From positions 2,418,001 to 2,482,000 of the forward strand of contig JAYJMM010000039.1 in NCBI GenBank assembly GCA_037349105.1: 64,000 bases of DNA, written 5' to 3'. Every line of letters starts with the position of its first letter. The stretch's first letter is position 1. The position numbers and the translations under genes were made by a program. The notes beneath the pieces were generated by a model. That model saw nothing but the letters and a program-made list of their open reading frames with translations. It had not been told where the DNA came from and did not search any database. Source of the stretch: Limnomonas spitsbergensis (taxonomy: Eukaryota > Chlorophyta > Chlorophyceae > Chlamydomonadales). Shown here one piece after another: positions 46,801 through 54,974 of the stretch.

Positions 46801-49800
46801 TAAACCCTCAGCGCCTCGCTTACCCCTCAGCGCCTCTCTAAACCCTCAAACCCTTTGATTGCAGAAGGGCTGCTGACTTGTTTGATATTGCTGCGTGCAT
46901 TGACCGTGTTGCGATGAATCATTCATGAACTTTTTCACAATGGCATCTGGCCACAGCCCGCTCAACCCCTCCAATTCTGTGCGCTCCCCTTGTCTCTCCC
47001 CCCCCCACAGAAGCCTGCTGCCTTGGTTGACACCGCCGCGGCCCCTGACCGCGACGTGATCAACGTGTTCACCGTGGCATCGGGCCACATGTATGAGCGA
47101 CTGCAGAAGATCATGTTTCTCAGCGTGGTCAAGAACACAAAAAGGTGGGATAGGGGGGTGAGGGAAAAGGTGGGAGAGGGGGGTGAGGGAAAAGGTGGGA
47201 GTGGGGGGTGAGGAGAGTGTCTGTGTCTTCCCCCAACCTGTATCAACCTACCCCTGCCCCTCAGCCGAGACAAAGCACCCTAGCTCCATGCTGCCCCCCT
47301 CCCCCCCCCCTTGGCCTTGCACCCCAGCTCTATACTGCCCCCTCCCCCCCCTTGGCCTTGCACCCTCCCAGTCGGGTCAAATTCTGGATCATCAAGAACT
47401 ACATGTCTCCCCAACACAAGGCCACGCTGCCGGACCTGGCACGCGCATACGGCTTTGATTACGAGTTCGTGACCTACAAGTGGCCGCACTGGCTCAATAA
47501 GCAGGTGTGGGAGGGAGGAGGGGGGGAAGGCATTCCTCTGTGAAGCGACTGGAAATATTCACCTGTCACAGGTTTGAAGTTTTGCCAAGGGAGGGGGATA
47601 GGGAAGCGAAGGAGGGGAAGGGGAGAGGGTTGCCAAGGGGGGGAGGGGAGGAGGGTGGGGGAGGGGGGAGGGCGGAAGAGGGGCTGGAGGAACGAAACGG
47701 TGGAGGGGAGGACTCAATGAGGGTCGGATGTTCCGGAGGTGTGTGACAGACGCTTATCGTGTGACTGACTGTGATTGTGTGACTGACTGTGATTGTGTGA
47801 CTGACTGTGATTGTGTGACTGACTGTGATTGTGTGACTGACTGTGATTGTGTGACTGACTGTGATTGTGTGACTGACTGTGATTGTGTGACTGACTGTGA
47901 TTGTGCGACTGACTGTGATTGTGTGACTGACTGAGATTGTGCAACTGACTGTGGTTGTGTGACTGACTGTGATTGTGCAACTGACTGTGGTTGTGTGACT
48001 GACTGTGATTGTGCAACTGACTGTGATTGTGTGACTGACTGTGATTGTGTGACTGACTGTGATTGTGTGACTGACTGTGATTGTGTGACTGACTGTGATT
48101 GTGTGACTGACTGTGATTGTGTGACTGACTGTGTTTGTGTGACTGACTGAGATTGTGTGACTGACTGTGGTTGTGTGACTGACTGTGATTGTGTGACTGA
48201 CTGTGGTTGTGTGACTGACTGAGATTGTGCAACTGACTGTGATTGTGTGACTGACTGTGATTGTGTGACTGACTGTGATTGTGTAACTGACTGTGGTTGT
48301 GTGACTGACTGTGATTGTGTAACTGACTGTGGTTGTGTGACTGACTGTGGTTGTGTGACTGACTGTGATTGTGTGACTGACTGTGATTGTGCAACTGACT
48401 GCGATTGTGTGACTGACTGTGGTTGTGTGACTGACTGTGGTTGTGTGACTGACTGTGATTGTGTGACTGACTGTGGTTGTGTGACTGACTGTGATTGTGT
48501 CACTGACTGTGATTGTGTAACTGACTGTGATTGTGTGACTGACTGTGATTGTGTGACTGACTGTGATTGTGTGACTGACTGTGATTGTGTGACTGACTGT
48601 GATTGTGTGACTGACTGTGATTGTGTGACTGACTGTGATTGTGTGACTGACTGTGATTGTGTGACTGACTGTGGTTGTGTGACTGACTGTGGTTGTGTGA
48701 CTGACTGTGATTGTGTAACTGACTGTGGTTGTGTGAATGACTGTGATTGTGTGACTGACTGTGATTGTGTAACTGACTGTGGTTGTGTGACTGACTGTGA
48801 TTGTGTAACTGACTGTGGTTGTGTGACTGACTGTGGTTGTGTGACTGACTGTGATTGTGTAACTGACTGTGGTTGTGTGACTGACTGTGGTTGTGTGACT
48901 GACTGTGATTGTGTAACTGACTGTGATTGTGTGACTGACTGTGATTGTGTGACTGACTGTGGTTGTGTGACTGACTGTGGTTGTGTGACTGACTGTGATT
49001 GTGTGACTGACTGTGATTGTGTGACTGACTGTGATTGTGTGACTGACTGTGATTGTGTGACTGACTGTGGTTGTGTGACTGACTGTGATTGTGTGACTGA
49101 CTGTGATTGTGTGACTGACTGTGGTTGTGTGACTGACTGTGATTGTGCAACTGACTGTGGTTGTGTGACTGACTGTGGTTGTGTGACTGACTGTGATTGT
49201 GCAACTGACTGTGGTTGTGTGACTGACTGTGATTGTGTGACTGACTGTGGTTGTGTGACTGACTGTGATTGTGCAACTGACTGTGATTGTGTGACTGACT
49301 GTGATTGTGTGACTGACTGTGATTGTGTGACTGACTGTGATTGTGTGACTGACTGTGATTGTGTGACTGACTGTGATTGTGTGACTGACTGTGATTGTGT
49401 GACTGACTGTGATTGTGTGACTGACTGTGATTGTGTGACTGACTGTGATTGTGTGACTGACTGTGATTGTGTGACTGACTGTGATTGTGCAACTGACTGT
49501 GGTTGTGTGACTGACTGAGATTGTGCAACTGACTGTGGTTGTGTGACTGACTGTGGTTGTGTGACTGACTGTGATTGTGTGACTGACTGTGATTGTGTGA
49601 CTGACTGTGATTGTGTGACTGACTGTGATTGTGTGACTGACTGTGGTTGTGTGACTGACTGTGATTGTGTAACTGACTGTGGTTATGTGACTGACTGTGG
49701 TTGTGTGACTGACTGTGGTTGTGTGACTGACTGTGATTGTGTAACTGACTGTGGTTGTGTGACTGACTGTGATTGTGTAACTGACTGTGGTTGTGTGACT

Positions 49801-52800
49801 GACTGTGGTTGTGTGACTGACTGTGGTTGTGTGACTGACTGTGATTGTGTGACTGACTGTGGTTGTGTGACTGACTGTGGTTGTGTGACTGACTGTGATT
49901 GTGTGACTGACTGTGATTGTGTGACTGACTGTGATTGTGTGACTGACTGTGATTGTGTGACTGACTGTGGTTGTGTGACTGACTGTGATTGTGTGACTGA
50001 CTGTGATTGTGTGACTGACTGTGGTTGTGAGCGCAGCTGTGTGACTGACGAGTAGCTTATCATCTGGGCGTTCAATATCCTGGTCTTAGATGTATGCTCG
50101 TCCTACTTTGTTTGACTCTGTCTGTGTGTGTGTCTGTTCAGCCTGGCAAGCAGCGCGAATGATCTGGGCGTACAAGCTCCTGTTTTTACGAATGGCTGTA
50201 GCTACCTTGCTTGCCTCTGTGGCCCTGCCTGTGTGTTATCAGACTGACAAGCAGCGCATCATCTGAGCGTATACGATTGTTTTGATGGACTTGCGTTTTT
50301 AGAGACCTTGTTCACTTCTGTGTGCGTGCGTGTGTGCGTGCGTATCTGTTCAGATTGACAGGCAGGCAGGCAGGCAGGCAGGCAGTGCATCATTTGAGCG
50401 TTCAAAATCCTGTTCATGGACGTATGTTTTAACGACCGTGTCTACCCCTGTGTGTGTTTCCTGTTCAGACTGACAAGCAGCGTATCATCTGGGCGTACAA
50501 GATCTTGTTCCTGGACGTACTTTTCCCCCTCGGAGTGGACCGCGTCATCTTTGTGGACAGCGACCAGGTCATTCGCACGGACCTGGCAGACCTCTACCAC
50601 ATGGACATCAAGGTGGGGGAGGAGGGAAGATGCTTGCCAGCCTTGTCTTGGGAGGGAAGATGCTTGCCAGCCTTGTCTTGGGAGGGAAGAGGCTTGCCAG
50701 CCTTGTCTTGGGAGGGAAGATGCTTGCCAGCCTTGTCTTGGCAGGGAAGAGGCTTGCCAGCCTTGTCTTGGGAGGGAAGAGGCTTGCCAGCCTTGTCTTG
50801 GGAGGGAAGAGGCTTGCCAGCCTTGTCTTGGGAGGGAAGATGCTTGCCAGCCTTGTCTTGGGAGGGAAGATGCTTGCCAGCCTTGTCTTGGGAGGGAAGA
50901 GGCTTGCCAGCCTTGTCTTGGGAGGGAAGATGCTTGCCAGCCTTGTCTTGGGAGGGAAGATGCTTGCCAGCCTTGTCTTGGGAGGGAAGATGCTTGCCAG
51001 CCTTGTCTTGGGAGGGAAGATGCTTGCCAGCCTTGTCTTGGGAGGGAAGATGCTTGCCAGCCTTGTCTTGGGAGGGAAGATGCTTGCCAGCCTTGTCTTG
51101 GGAGGGAAGATGCTTTCCAGCCTTGTCTTGGGAGGGAAGAGGCTTGCCAGCCTTGTCTTGGGAGGGAAGATGCTTGCCAGCCTTGTCTTGGGAGAGAAGA
51201 TGCTTGCCAGCCTTGTCTTGGGAGGGAAGATGCTTGCCAGCCTTGTCTTGGGAGGGAAGATGCTTGCCAGCCTTGTCTTGGGAGGGAAGAGGCTTTTCAG
51301 TCACCTGGAATGCCTGTACCACATGGACGTCTAGGTGTGCGGTGACATGAGACGGGGGTACACTTGAGGGGAATGCACGAGAGGGGGGGGGGCGGGACAT
51401 CGTCGTGGACAGCGACCGGGTCATACGCCCAGACCAGATAGATCTGTGCCACATGGACATGAAGGGGGGCGGTGACACAGAAGGGGGGATACAAGATGAC
51501 CTGTACCACATGGACATCCAGACGAGTGTTGATGGAAGGCTGTATGAAGGTGGAGTCCTGCAGAGGAGAGTCTGCAAGACGTGCTCTCACAGACTGGGGG
51601 ATTCACGCAGGAGTGTATTGTGGTTTGAGAGGAATTAAGCTTGAGGGTAAACAAAATGATCCCCTGCCCCCTGCTGCCCCCTGCTGCCCCCTGCGGCCCC
51701 CCGCTGCACCCTGCTGCACCCTGCTGCACCCTGCTGCACCCTGCTGCACCCTGCTGCCTCCTGCTGCCCCCTGCTGCCCCCCTCCCCCAACCTCCCTCCC
51801 CCCTTCTCCCTCTCACAGGGTGCCCTACCGCCCACTGAAGCCATGCTGCATGCTGTCCCATCCTTCCCCCTAGGGCGCCCCCCGTGCCAGCCCTGCTTCC
51901 TCCTGCTGCCCCCTTCAGATCCTCCCCCTGCTACCGCCTGCTGCCCCCTTCACCCTCTCGCCCTGCTGCCGCTTCTCTCTCAAAGTTCCTCCCTACATCT
52001 ACACACCCTCCTGCCCACTGGAGCCCTGCTGCCCGCCGCCCCCCCCTCCCCTCAGGGCGCCCCCTGTTGCCACCCTACCTTCTCCTGCTGCCCTCAAACC
52101 CTCCTCCCCCTGCTGCCCTTTTCCCTCCCAGGTTGCCTCCATACGCCTACACACCCTCCTACCCACTGATGCCCTGTCGCCCGCTGCCCCCCCTCTTCCC
52201 TAGGGCGCCATTGAGGCGACTCCTGATGCCCCCAAACCCTCATCCCTCTGCTGCCCTGCTCCCTCCCAGGGTGCCCTCTACGCCTACACACCAGCAGGGC
52301 TCCTGCCCACTGGAGCCCTGCTGCCCACTGCCCCCCCTCCCCCTAGGGCGCCCCCTATAGCCACCCTGGCGCCCAGCCGCCTTTTGCTGCCCCCCCGAAT
52401 CTCCCCATGCTGCCCTCCCCCTCTCAGGGTGCCCCCTATGCGTACACGCCCTTCTGCGACAACAACAAGGAAATGGATGAGTTCCGTTTCTGGAAGGGGG
52501 GCTTCTGGAAGGACCATCTGCAGGTGCGAGGGGCTGGGGGAAGCCGGGGGGTGCTGTTTGGAGGAGAAGGGGGCTGGGGAGAGGGGGGGGGGGGGGGGCT
52601 GGGACATCTGTAAGCGGGTGGGGATGGGTGCTGTTTGGGGGAGGAGGGGGCTGGGGAGAGGGTGGGGGGGGCGGGTGCTGGGACATCTGTAAGCGGGTGG
52701 GGATGGGTGCTGTTAGGAGGAGGAGGGGGCTGGGGAGAGGGTGGGGGGGGCGGGTGCTGGGACATCTGTAAGCGGGTGGGGATGGGTGCTGTTTGGGGGA

Positions 52801-54974
52801 GGAGGGGGCTGGGGAGAGGGTGGGGGGCGGGTGCTGGGACATCTGTAAGCGGGTGGGGATGGGTGCTGTTTGGGGGAGGAGGGGGCTGGGGAGAGGGGGG
52901 GGGGCGGGTGCTGGGACATCTGTAAGCGGGTGGGGATGGGGGCTGTTAGGAGGAGGAGGGTGCTGGGGAGAGGGGGGGGGGGCGTGTGCTGGGACATCTG
53001 TAAGCGGGTGGGGATGGGGGCTGTTAGGAGGAGGAGGGGGCTGGGGAGAGGGGGGGGGGGGCGTGTGCTGGGACATCTGTAAGCGGGTGGGGATGGGTGC
53101 TGTTAGGAGGAGGAGGGGGCTGGGGAGAGGGGGGGGGGGGGGCTAGGGAGAGGGGGGGGGGGGGGCGTGTGCTGGGACATCTGTAAGCGGGTGGGGATGG
53201 GGGCTTTTTGGGGGAGGGGGGGGTGGCTGGGTGATGGGGCATCTATAAGGACCATCTGTAGGTACTAGGGGCTGGGGTGGATAGGAATGGGGGCTGTGTG
53301 GGGAGGTTTGTGTTTGGTGGCTTCTGGGAGGATCACCTGCCTGTACCAGGGGCTGCAGGACAGGAAGGGGGGGGGGGGGGATTTGCTCCTTCGTGTGCCC
53401 TCATACTGTCCTCTCTGTGTCCTTCTACTCCTCTGTTTGCTCTCCATGGATACATGTTTGCCAGGGATGTGTGAGCCCTCGGTTTGGGGGGACGCACGGG
53501 TGTTGTACAACTTCGTCATGGGCGAAATGGAGCGCTGCGAGATTTGAAATAATTCTCGCAACGGGGTATATGAATGTATGATAGCACAGTATTGTGTGAG
53601 TTGTGGGAGCCTTCTTTTTGGACCGTTTCTTCTCTGTCCCCAACACCCGCACCCCTTTCTTACCTCCGCCTGCAGGGTAAGCCGTACCACATTTCTGCAC
53701 TGTACCTGGTTGACCTCAAGCGCTTCAGGGCCCTGGCGGCAGGAGACAACCTCAGGTGTGCAATCGGGCCTGCTGCCATGCAGCCATGTGTTCATCAGGC
53801 CATGCAGACATGCAAATATGCAGTCATGTGGTCTGCCGGTCATGACGCCATGCAGCCGTGCGGTCCAGAGCCATGCTGCCATGCGATCTGTAGCTATGCA
53901 GCCATGCGGTCTAAAGCCATACGACCATGCAGTCACATAGTCATGTAGCCATTTCGTTGTACATGAAGATGTAGATATAAATGTACTGAAAGCCCATTGT
54001 CTGCTGACCTGACCGTCTGCCTGCCTGCCTGCCATTTCTCCCCCCAACAGGATTGATTCCCATGACTTGCTTGTCGGCCTTTGTCTGCCTGCCTGCCTTT
54101 CCCCAAAATGTTGAAACCCCACTACCTGCTTACCTGCCTGTCTACCCTTCCCAACAATGTTGAAATCCCACTCCCTGCTTGCCTGCCTGCCTGCCTTTCC
54201 CTCCCAACAGGATTATTTACGACCAGCTGAGCAAAGATCCCAACAGCCTGGCCAACCTGGATCAGGATCTGCCCAATTATGCGCAGCACAGCATACCCAT
54301 CTTCTCACTACCACAGGAGTGGTTGTGGTGCGAGTCGTGGTGCGGAAATAGCACCAAGCACAAGGTGGGGTAGGAGGGTGGAGAAAGGGGATTTAATGTA
54401 GCTGAAGTGTAGCTGAATGGCCCTGGAATAAACAGTGAATTGTGTCACACCGTGCACGAGATTGTAGATTGCCAAGACCATTGATCAGTGCAATAAACGG
54501 AAACTGTGATACACCTGAGGTGTAGATGAAACACCTCAAACTGTAGCTGAAAGAACCCAAGCTGTGACTGAAGCACCCAAAACTGTGGCTGAAACACCCC
54601 AAACTGTAGCTGAAACACCAGAATCTAAAACGCCCCAAATTGTGGCTGAAAAATACATTCCGTTGCGGTTGCAGGCCAAGACCATTGACCTGTGCAACAA
54701 CCCCAAGACCAAGGAGCCTAAGTTGCAGGCAGCGCGACGCATCCTGCCGGAGTGGGAGGGGCTGGACCGCGACCAGGCCCTGGCCACCAGCAGTGCCGAG
54801 CAGGCATTGATACAGTCAGGGGGGGCGGCGCCAGTGGTTCCGGAGCTCTCAGGGGATTCTGCGGTGGCGGCTGACACGGAGGAGGCTGGCGGGGTGGCGT
54901 CCGAGGCTCCACCGGCAGTGGAGCCTGTGAAGGCGGAGAGGAAGGGGAAGGGGAAGGAACGCGATGAGCTTTAG
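20255..54974 (+). CDS. UGGT: UDP-glucose:glycoprotein glucosyltransferase (UGGT), complete, 30 exons
   Basis: The ER folding sensor: it adds glucose from UDP-glucose to N-glycans of misfolded glycoproteins so calnexin/calreticulin can rebind them. The joined exons give 5,217 nt including stop (1,738 aa); family members are about 1,500-1,620 aa, and the excess is low-complexity insertions. ATG 20255 opens a signal peptide ([17 protein letters not shown]...ATAQ). The thioredoxin-like and beta-sandwich sensor region covers roughly residues 27-1400, and the GT24 catalytic domain about 1405-1690. The metal/UDP-binding DxD is FVDSDQV (D1511, D1513). The C terminus is RDEL, an ER-retrieval signal. 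An acidic then lysine-rich stretch (about 1350-1390) precedes GT24, as in plant homologues. Every intron is GT..AG and phases close exactly. A TGTAA at 55346 is a possible poly(A) signal. Confidence 0.95.
22370..23110 (+). repeat. UGGT intron 4: acceptor-junction copies (~105 bp)
   Basis: Six or seven decaying units repeat GTGTCCAGATCTTGGATCT, a GATCTAGGCATxCAGG block and CTCCAGTCACCCACCCA. The last unit is the real acceptor with exon 5 start; earlier units are copies of it. Confidence 0.85.
23250..23905 (+). repeat. Polypurine GGGA/GGGAGGGA tract in UGGT intron 5
   Basis: About 650 bp of almost pure purine with GGAGGGAGGGAGG runs, interrupted by GTGGCTGGGAGG and GTGCGTGGG. It could form G-quadruplex or triplex DNA. 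Open frames on either strand here are compositional. Confidence 0.95.
24341..24625 (+). repeat. Two decayed copies of UGGT exon 6 start
   Basis: At 24355-24425 and 24545-24615, the series GGCCAGC, CTCAGCT, CAGCAGCTCCTCTCAGCTGG and TTGATGCTG repeats the first ~80 bp of exon 6 (25883 onward) with indels. Confidence 0.85.
24430..25870 (+). repeat. CCACCATTCACTCCCCATCTTCTACCCT minisatellite
   Basis: About 1.4 kb of ~27/55-bp units (CCATCTCATAATCTCCACCA alternating with CCATCTTCTACCCTCCACCA) fills the rest of UGGT intron 5. Confidence 0.95.
26809..27450 (+). repeat. UGGT intron 7: donor-junction copies (~114 bp x 5)
   Basis: Units repeat the exon 7 end and donor (AATGGACATCCTGTAGGTG, CCCGAGGAGGTGAG) followed by GTGTGACTGTCGATGGTGG. 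They begin directly at the true donor, 26808/26809. Confidence 0.92.
27605..27914 (+). repeat. UGGT intron 7: acceptor-junction copies (x 4 plus real)
   Basis: CTCCCTGCAGGCTGCGCCCC or close variants followed by CTGGCACGTAA occur near 27620, 27670, 27720 and 27790, and then at the real exon 8 start (27915). Linkers are CCCTAAACC-rich. Confidence 0.92.
28860..29400 (+). repeat. UGGT intron 9: donor-junction copies and G-rich repeats
   Basis: The exon 9 end and donor, GGCTACGCGGCAGAGGTGGG, is repeated at 28998. Shorter GGTGAGGGGACTG units follow. Confidence 0.85.
29635..30135 (+). repeat. UGGT intron 9: acceptor-junction copies
   Basis: TTGCAGGTTGGCATGGAGC plus TACAGGAGACCAC recurs near 29795 and 29935, with an older trace near 29640, before the real exon 10 start (30136). 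Linkers are TGTACTGCCTG repeats. Confidence 0.9.
30136..39388 (+). CDS. UGGT: UGGT exons 10-18 (central sensor domains)
   Basis: Exons: 30136-30306, 32011-32061, 32447-32527, 33550-33723, 34841-34993, 35805-36022, 36912-37002, 37782-38012, 39058-39388. Diagnostic residues are [15 protein letters not shown] (e10), [16 protein letters not shown] (e11), [10 protein letters not shown] (e12), [15 protein letters not shown] (e13), [19 protein letters not shown] (e14), [16 protein letters not shown] (e16), [15 protein letters not shown] with [15 protein letters not shown] (e18). Exon 17 carries an alga-specific Gly/Ser insert ([13 protein letters not shown]) and exon 18 an Ala/Pro insert. Phases: the exon 15-16 junction splits an Arg codon and exon 18 ends in phase 1. 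Confidence 0.9.
30481..31953 (+). repeat. 67-bp satellite, 22 units, with 9-unit higher-order period
   Basis: The unit runs AGCATAAGCTGCAGGTGCAG, TCATGGGGGATGTATGGAA, CGCGCTGTGTGGGCTGCC, ATCTCGC. The first 20 bases nearly equal the exon 10 end plus donor (GCAGCAGAAGCTGCAG|GTG). Variant bases (CTACAG, CTACAGATG, CATGTCG, GGCCGC/AAGCTGC) recur with a 603-bp (9 x 67) period. Confidence 0.97.
32180..32446 (+). repeat. GCT trinucleotide microsatellite in UGGT intron 11
   Basis: Imperfect TGCTGCTG runs with T-runs extend up to the exon 12 acceptor. Confidence 0.9.
32528..33170 (+). repeat. UGGT intron 12: donor-junction copies (~113 bp x 5)
   Basis: Each unit has GGCTGCC, a GACAAAGAGGGGAGACCA-like block and AAGGTGCAAT, matching the exon 12 end and donor (GACGAAGAGGGGGAGAGCAC, AAGGTACAAT). 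A shared linker CAGGACTGAACxTGCAGGTG follows. Confidence 0.85.
33414..33485 (+). repeat. Decayed copy of UGGT exon 13 start
   Basis: CTGCCCGAGCTTGTCGTCC, ACTCGTACCTGGCTGGCC and CTCCTTGTA parallel exon 13 (33558 onward) 130 bp upstream. Confidence 0.85.
33795..33865 (+). repeat. Short dispersed repeat, copy 1
   Basis: About 75 bp shared with 36393-36470: AAATAAAT, CCTGGGGCGTGGATTGAGG, AAGCCACCCGTTTGGCTGTA, GCACTAGGTG. In UGGT intron 13. Confidence 0.9.
33905..34840 (+). repeat. UGGT intron 13: acceptor-junction copies
   Basis: GGTGCAGGCGCTCCTGG or GCAGGCGCTGCGCTTT variants occur near 33930, 33985, 34145, 34405, 34515 and 34715 before the real exon 14 start at 34841. The copy at 34515 extends for about 80 bp (CACGGTGTCCAAGGCGGC, TGGTxATTGTGCCGTACCC). 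Linkers contain ~110-bp GGGGCTTAGGGTTTGGGTTA repeats. Confidence 0.9.
34994..35500 (+). repeat. UGGT intron 14: donor-junction copies (~95 bp x 5)
   Basis: Units repeat the exon 14 end GCCGCTGTAGCTGTTGCGG, AGGAGATGCCTCGGCATACG and its GTACGCC donor, then CCGGGATGATTGGGTTGAAT. The true donor is the first (34993/34994). Confidence 0.95.
36393..36470 (+). repeat. Short dispersed repeat, copy 2
   Basis: Same orientation partner of 33795-33865, in UGGT intron 15. May be the conserved end of a short nonautonomous element. Confidence 0.9.
37003..37290 (+). repeat. TTAGGG-like degenerate repeats in UGGT intron 16
   Basis: Loose repeats of GGTTAAGGTTTTGGGTTAGGG type; no exon-derived block seen. Confidence 0.7.
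38013..38215 (+). repeat. UGGT intron 17: two donor-junction copies
   Basis: GCTAGCAAGCAGCTGCTAAA plus GGTGAAG (about 38090) and GCAAGCAGCTGCTCAAG plus ATGAA (about 38190) copy the exon 17 end AGCAAGCAGCTGCTCCAG|GTGAAG. Confidence 0.88.
38222..39050 (+). repeat. ~37-bp C-rich minisatellite next to exon 18 acceptor
   Basis: About 18-20 units of CCCATTCGCCCCCCCCTGA plus CCCCCATTGTAACGCT. Flanking units carry CGCTGCCTCTCCCTC, the sequence just upstream of the exon 18 acceptor. Open frames on the minus strand are compositional. Confidence 0.95.
39389..39800 (+). repeat. UGGT intron 18: donor-junction copies (90 bp)
   Basis: Three nearly identical 90-bp copies (starting about 39430, 39520, 39610) and one decayed copy (about 39749) repeat the exon 18 end CCCCTCAAAGCGTTCTATCG, ATACGCGCTTCCxGAGTTTG with its AGGGTGAG donor. 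Confidence 0.96.
40120..40840 (+). repeat. UGGT intron 18: acceptor-junction copies (~85 bp x 8-9)
   Basis: Units carry CTGCTCCAAGTCCCCCCAGT plus ACCACTCTGCCACTGA, a copy of the exon 19 acceptor/start (CTCCAGGCCCCCCCAGTACC), with CCCTAAACC linkers. Confidence 0.92.
40841..54974 (+). CDS. UGGT: UGGT exons 19-30 (last sandwich domain, GT24 catalytic domain, RDEL tail)
   Basis: Exons: 40841-40959, 42948-43073, 44188-44300, 45355-45518, 45795-45991, 47011-47144, 47372-47504, 50469-50612, 52428-52523, 53676-53755, 54211-54364, 54675-54974. Diagnostic residues are [20 protein letters not shown] (e19/20), [15 protein letters not shown] (e21), [18 protein letters not shown] (e24), [12 protein letters not shown] and [10 protein letters not shown] (e25), [19 protein letters not shown] and [12 protein letters not shown] (e26), [18 protein letters not shown] (e27), [15 protein letters not shown] (e28), [17 protein letters not shown] and [12 protein letters not shown] (e29), [20 protein letters not shown] (e30). 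The end of exon 23 is placed at GCA|GTACGT (45991); GAG|GTAGAG (45982) is also in phase. Confidence 0.92.
40975..41640 (+). repeat. ~86-bp minisatellite in UGGT intron 19
   Basis: About eight units: GTGTAGCTGAGGAAATGTTG, GTGTAGCTGAAGGGAAATAA, GTGAAGCTGAGG, GACGCAGGGGGTGTAGCTGG. Confidence 0.96.
41930..42947 (+). repeat. UGGT intron 19: acceptor-junction copies in a C-rich array
   Basis: GGCAGGCCCCTTCCTTGACC or close variants appear near 42420, 42535, 42667, 42775 and 42858 before the real acceptor CTGGCAG|GCCCCTTTTGAT (42948). The left part is CACACTTCCTGCCCCCC units and contains a ~24-nt C homopolymer near 42121. Confidence 0.85.
43840..44300 (+). repeat. Four 116-bp tandem copies of UGGT exon 21 start with acceptor
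   Basis: Copies start at 43840, 43956, 44072 and 44188, each preceded by a CACAG acceptor. They are almost identical through GGTCATGAGCAACCTGG, CCTACTT. Only the fourth continues into CCAGCTCAAGGCAGCACC and a donor, so it is the usable exon. Confidence 0.97.
44301..44960 (+). repeat. UGGT intron 21: donor-junction copies
   Basis: AAGGCAGCACCGGGCAGGTG (about 44355), TACTTTCAGCTGAAAGCAGA with GTTGGGCAGGTGAGG (about 44750), CAGGCAGCGCTGGGCAGGTG (about 44860) and a weaker one at 44930 copy the exon 21 end. Confidence 0.88.
45535..45760 (+). repeat. CCCTGAACCATGTACACACAG short repeats
   Basis: About 30-bp units in UGGT intron 22; the exon junction is not represented. Confidence 0.8.
47748..50050 (+). 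repeat. 18-bp satellite, 2.3 kb, in UGGT intron 25
   Basis: Roughly 128 units of GTGACTGACTGTGATTGT, differing mainly by GATTGT/GGTTGT and GTGACT/GTAACT/GCAACT. The unit is a multiple of three without stops, so frames stay open for hundreds of codons on both strands. Confidence 0.98.
50051..50468 (+). repeat. UGGT intron 25: acceptor-junction copies (~105 bp x 4)
   Basis: ATCTGGGCGTTCAATATCCT (about 50060), CAAGCAGCGCGAATGATCTG (about 50148), ACTGACAAGCAGCGCATCAT (about 50240) and GCAGTGCATCATTTGAGCG (about 50382) copy the exon 26 start, each after a CTGTTCAG-like acceptor. Confidence 0.93.
50613..51300 (+). repeat. 30-bp satellite in UGGT intron 26
   Basis: About 22 units of GGGAGGGAAGATGCTTGCC plus AGCCTTGTCTT, starting immediately after the exon 26 donor and including its GGGGGAGG. 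Confidence 0.98.
51301..51540 (+). repeat. UGGT intron 26: exon 26 donor copies
   Basis: CTGTACCACATGGACGTCTA (51313), a 75-bp copy at about 51400-51475 (GTGGACAGCGACCGGGTCAT, GTGCCACATGGACATGAAGG) and CTGTACCACATGGACATCCA (51500) repeat the end of exon 26, including part of the catalytic DSD codons. Confidence 0.93.
51655..52427 (+). repeat. UGGT intron 26: exon 27 acceptor copies in C-rich array
   Basis: TCTCACAGGGTGCCCTACCG (51811), CTAGGGCGCCCCCC (51870), CTCAGGGCGCCCCCTGTTGC (52050), CCCAGGTTGCCTCCATACGC (52125), CCCAGGGTGCCCTCTACGCC (52265) and CTAGGGCGCCCCCTATAGCC (52342) copy the real CTCAG|GGTGCCCCCTATGCG. The first part is CCCTGCTGC repeats. Confidence 0.9.
52524..53350 (+). repeat. 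UGGT intron 27: ~77-bp G-rich array and donor copies
   Basis: Eight or nine units of GGGCTGGGGAGAGGGGGGGG, GTGCTGGGACATCTGTAAGC, GGGTGGGGATGGG. Just after, AAGGACCATCTGTAGGTACT (53250) and GGCTTCTGGGAGGATCACCT (53320) copy the exon 27 end. Confidence 0.93.
54010..54210 (+). repeat. UGGT intron 28: exon 29 acceptor copies
   Basis: CCTGCCTGCC plus CAACAGGATTGATT (54048), and two weaker units with CCTTCCCAACAATGTTGAAA, precede the real CCCAACAG|GATTATTTACG. Confidence 0.8.
54455..54510 (+). repeat. UGGT intron 29: exon 30 acceptor copy
   Basis: GCCAAGACCATTGATCAGTG plus CAATAAAC copies the exon 30 start GCCAAGACCATTGACCTGTG about 210 bp upstream. CTGTAGCTGAAACACC units follow. Confidence 0.85.

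Noticed and set aside
47754..50055. Very long open frames on both strands (over 400 codons)
   Set aside because: Produced by the 18-bp satellite, whose unit is a multiple of three without stops; the region lies within a UGGT intron.
50416..51577. Long frames with repeated [10 protein letters not shown] or [10 protein letters not shown] units
   Set aside because: Readings of the 30-bp satellite joined to exon 26; the real frame leaves at the GT donor 50613.
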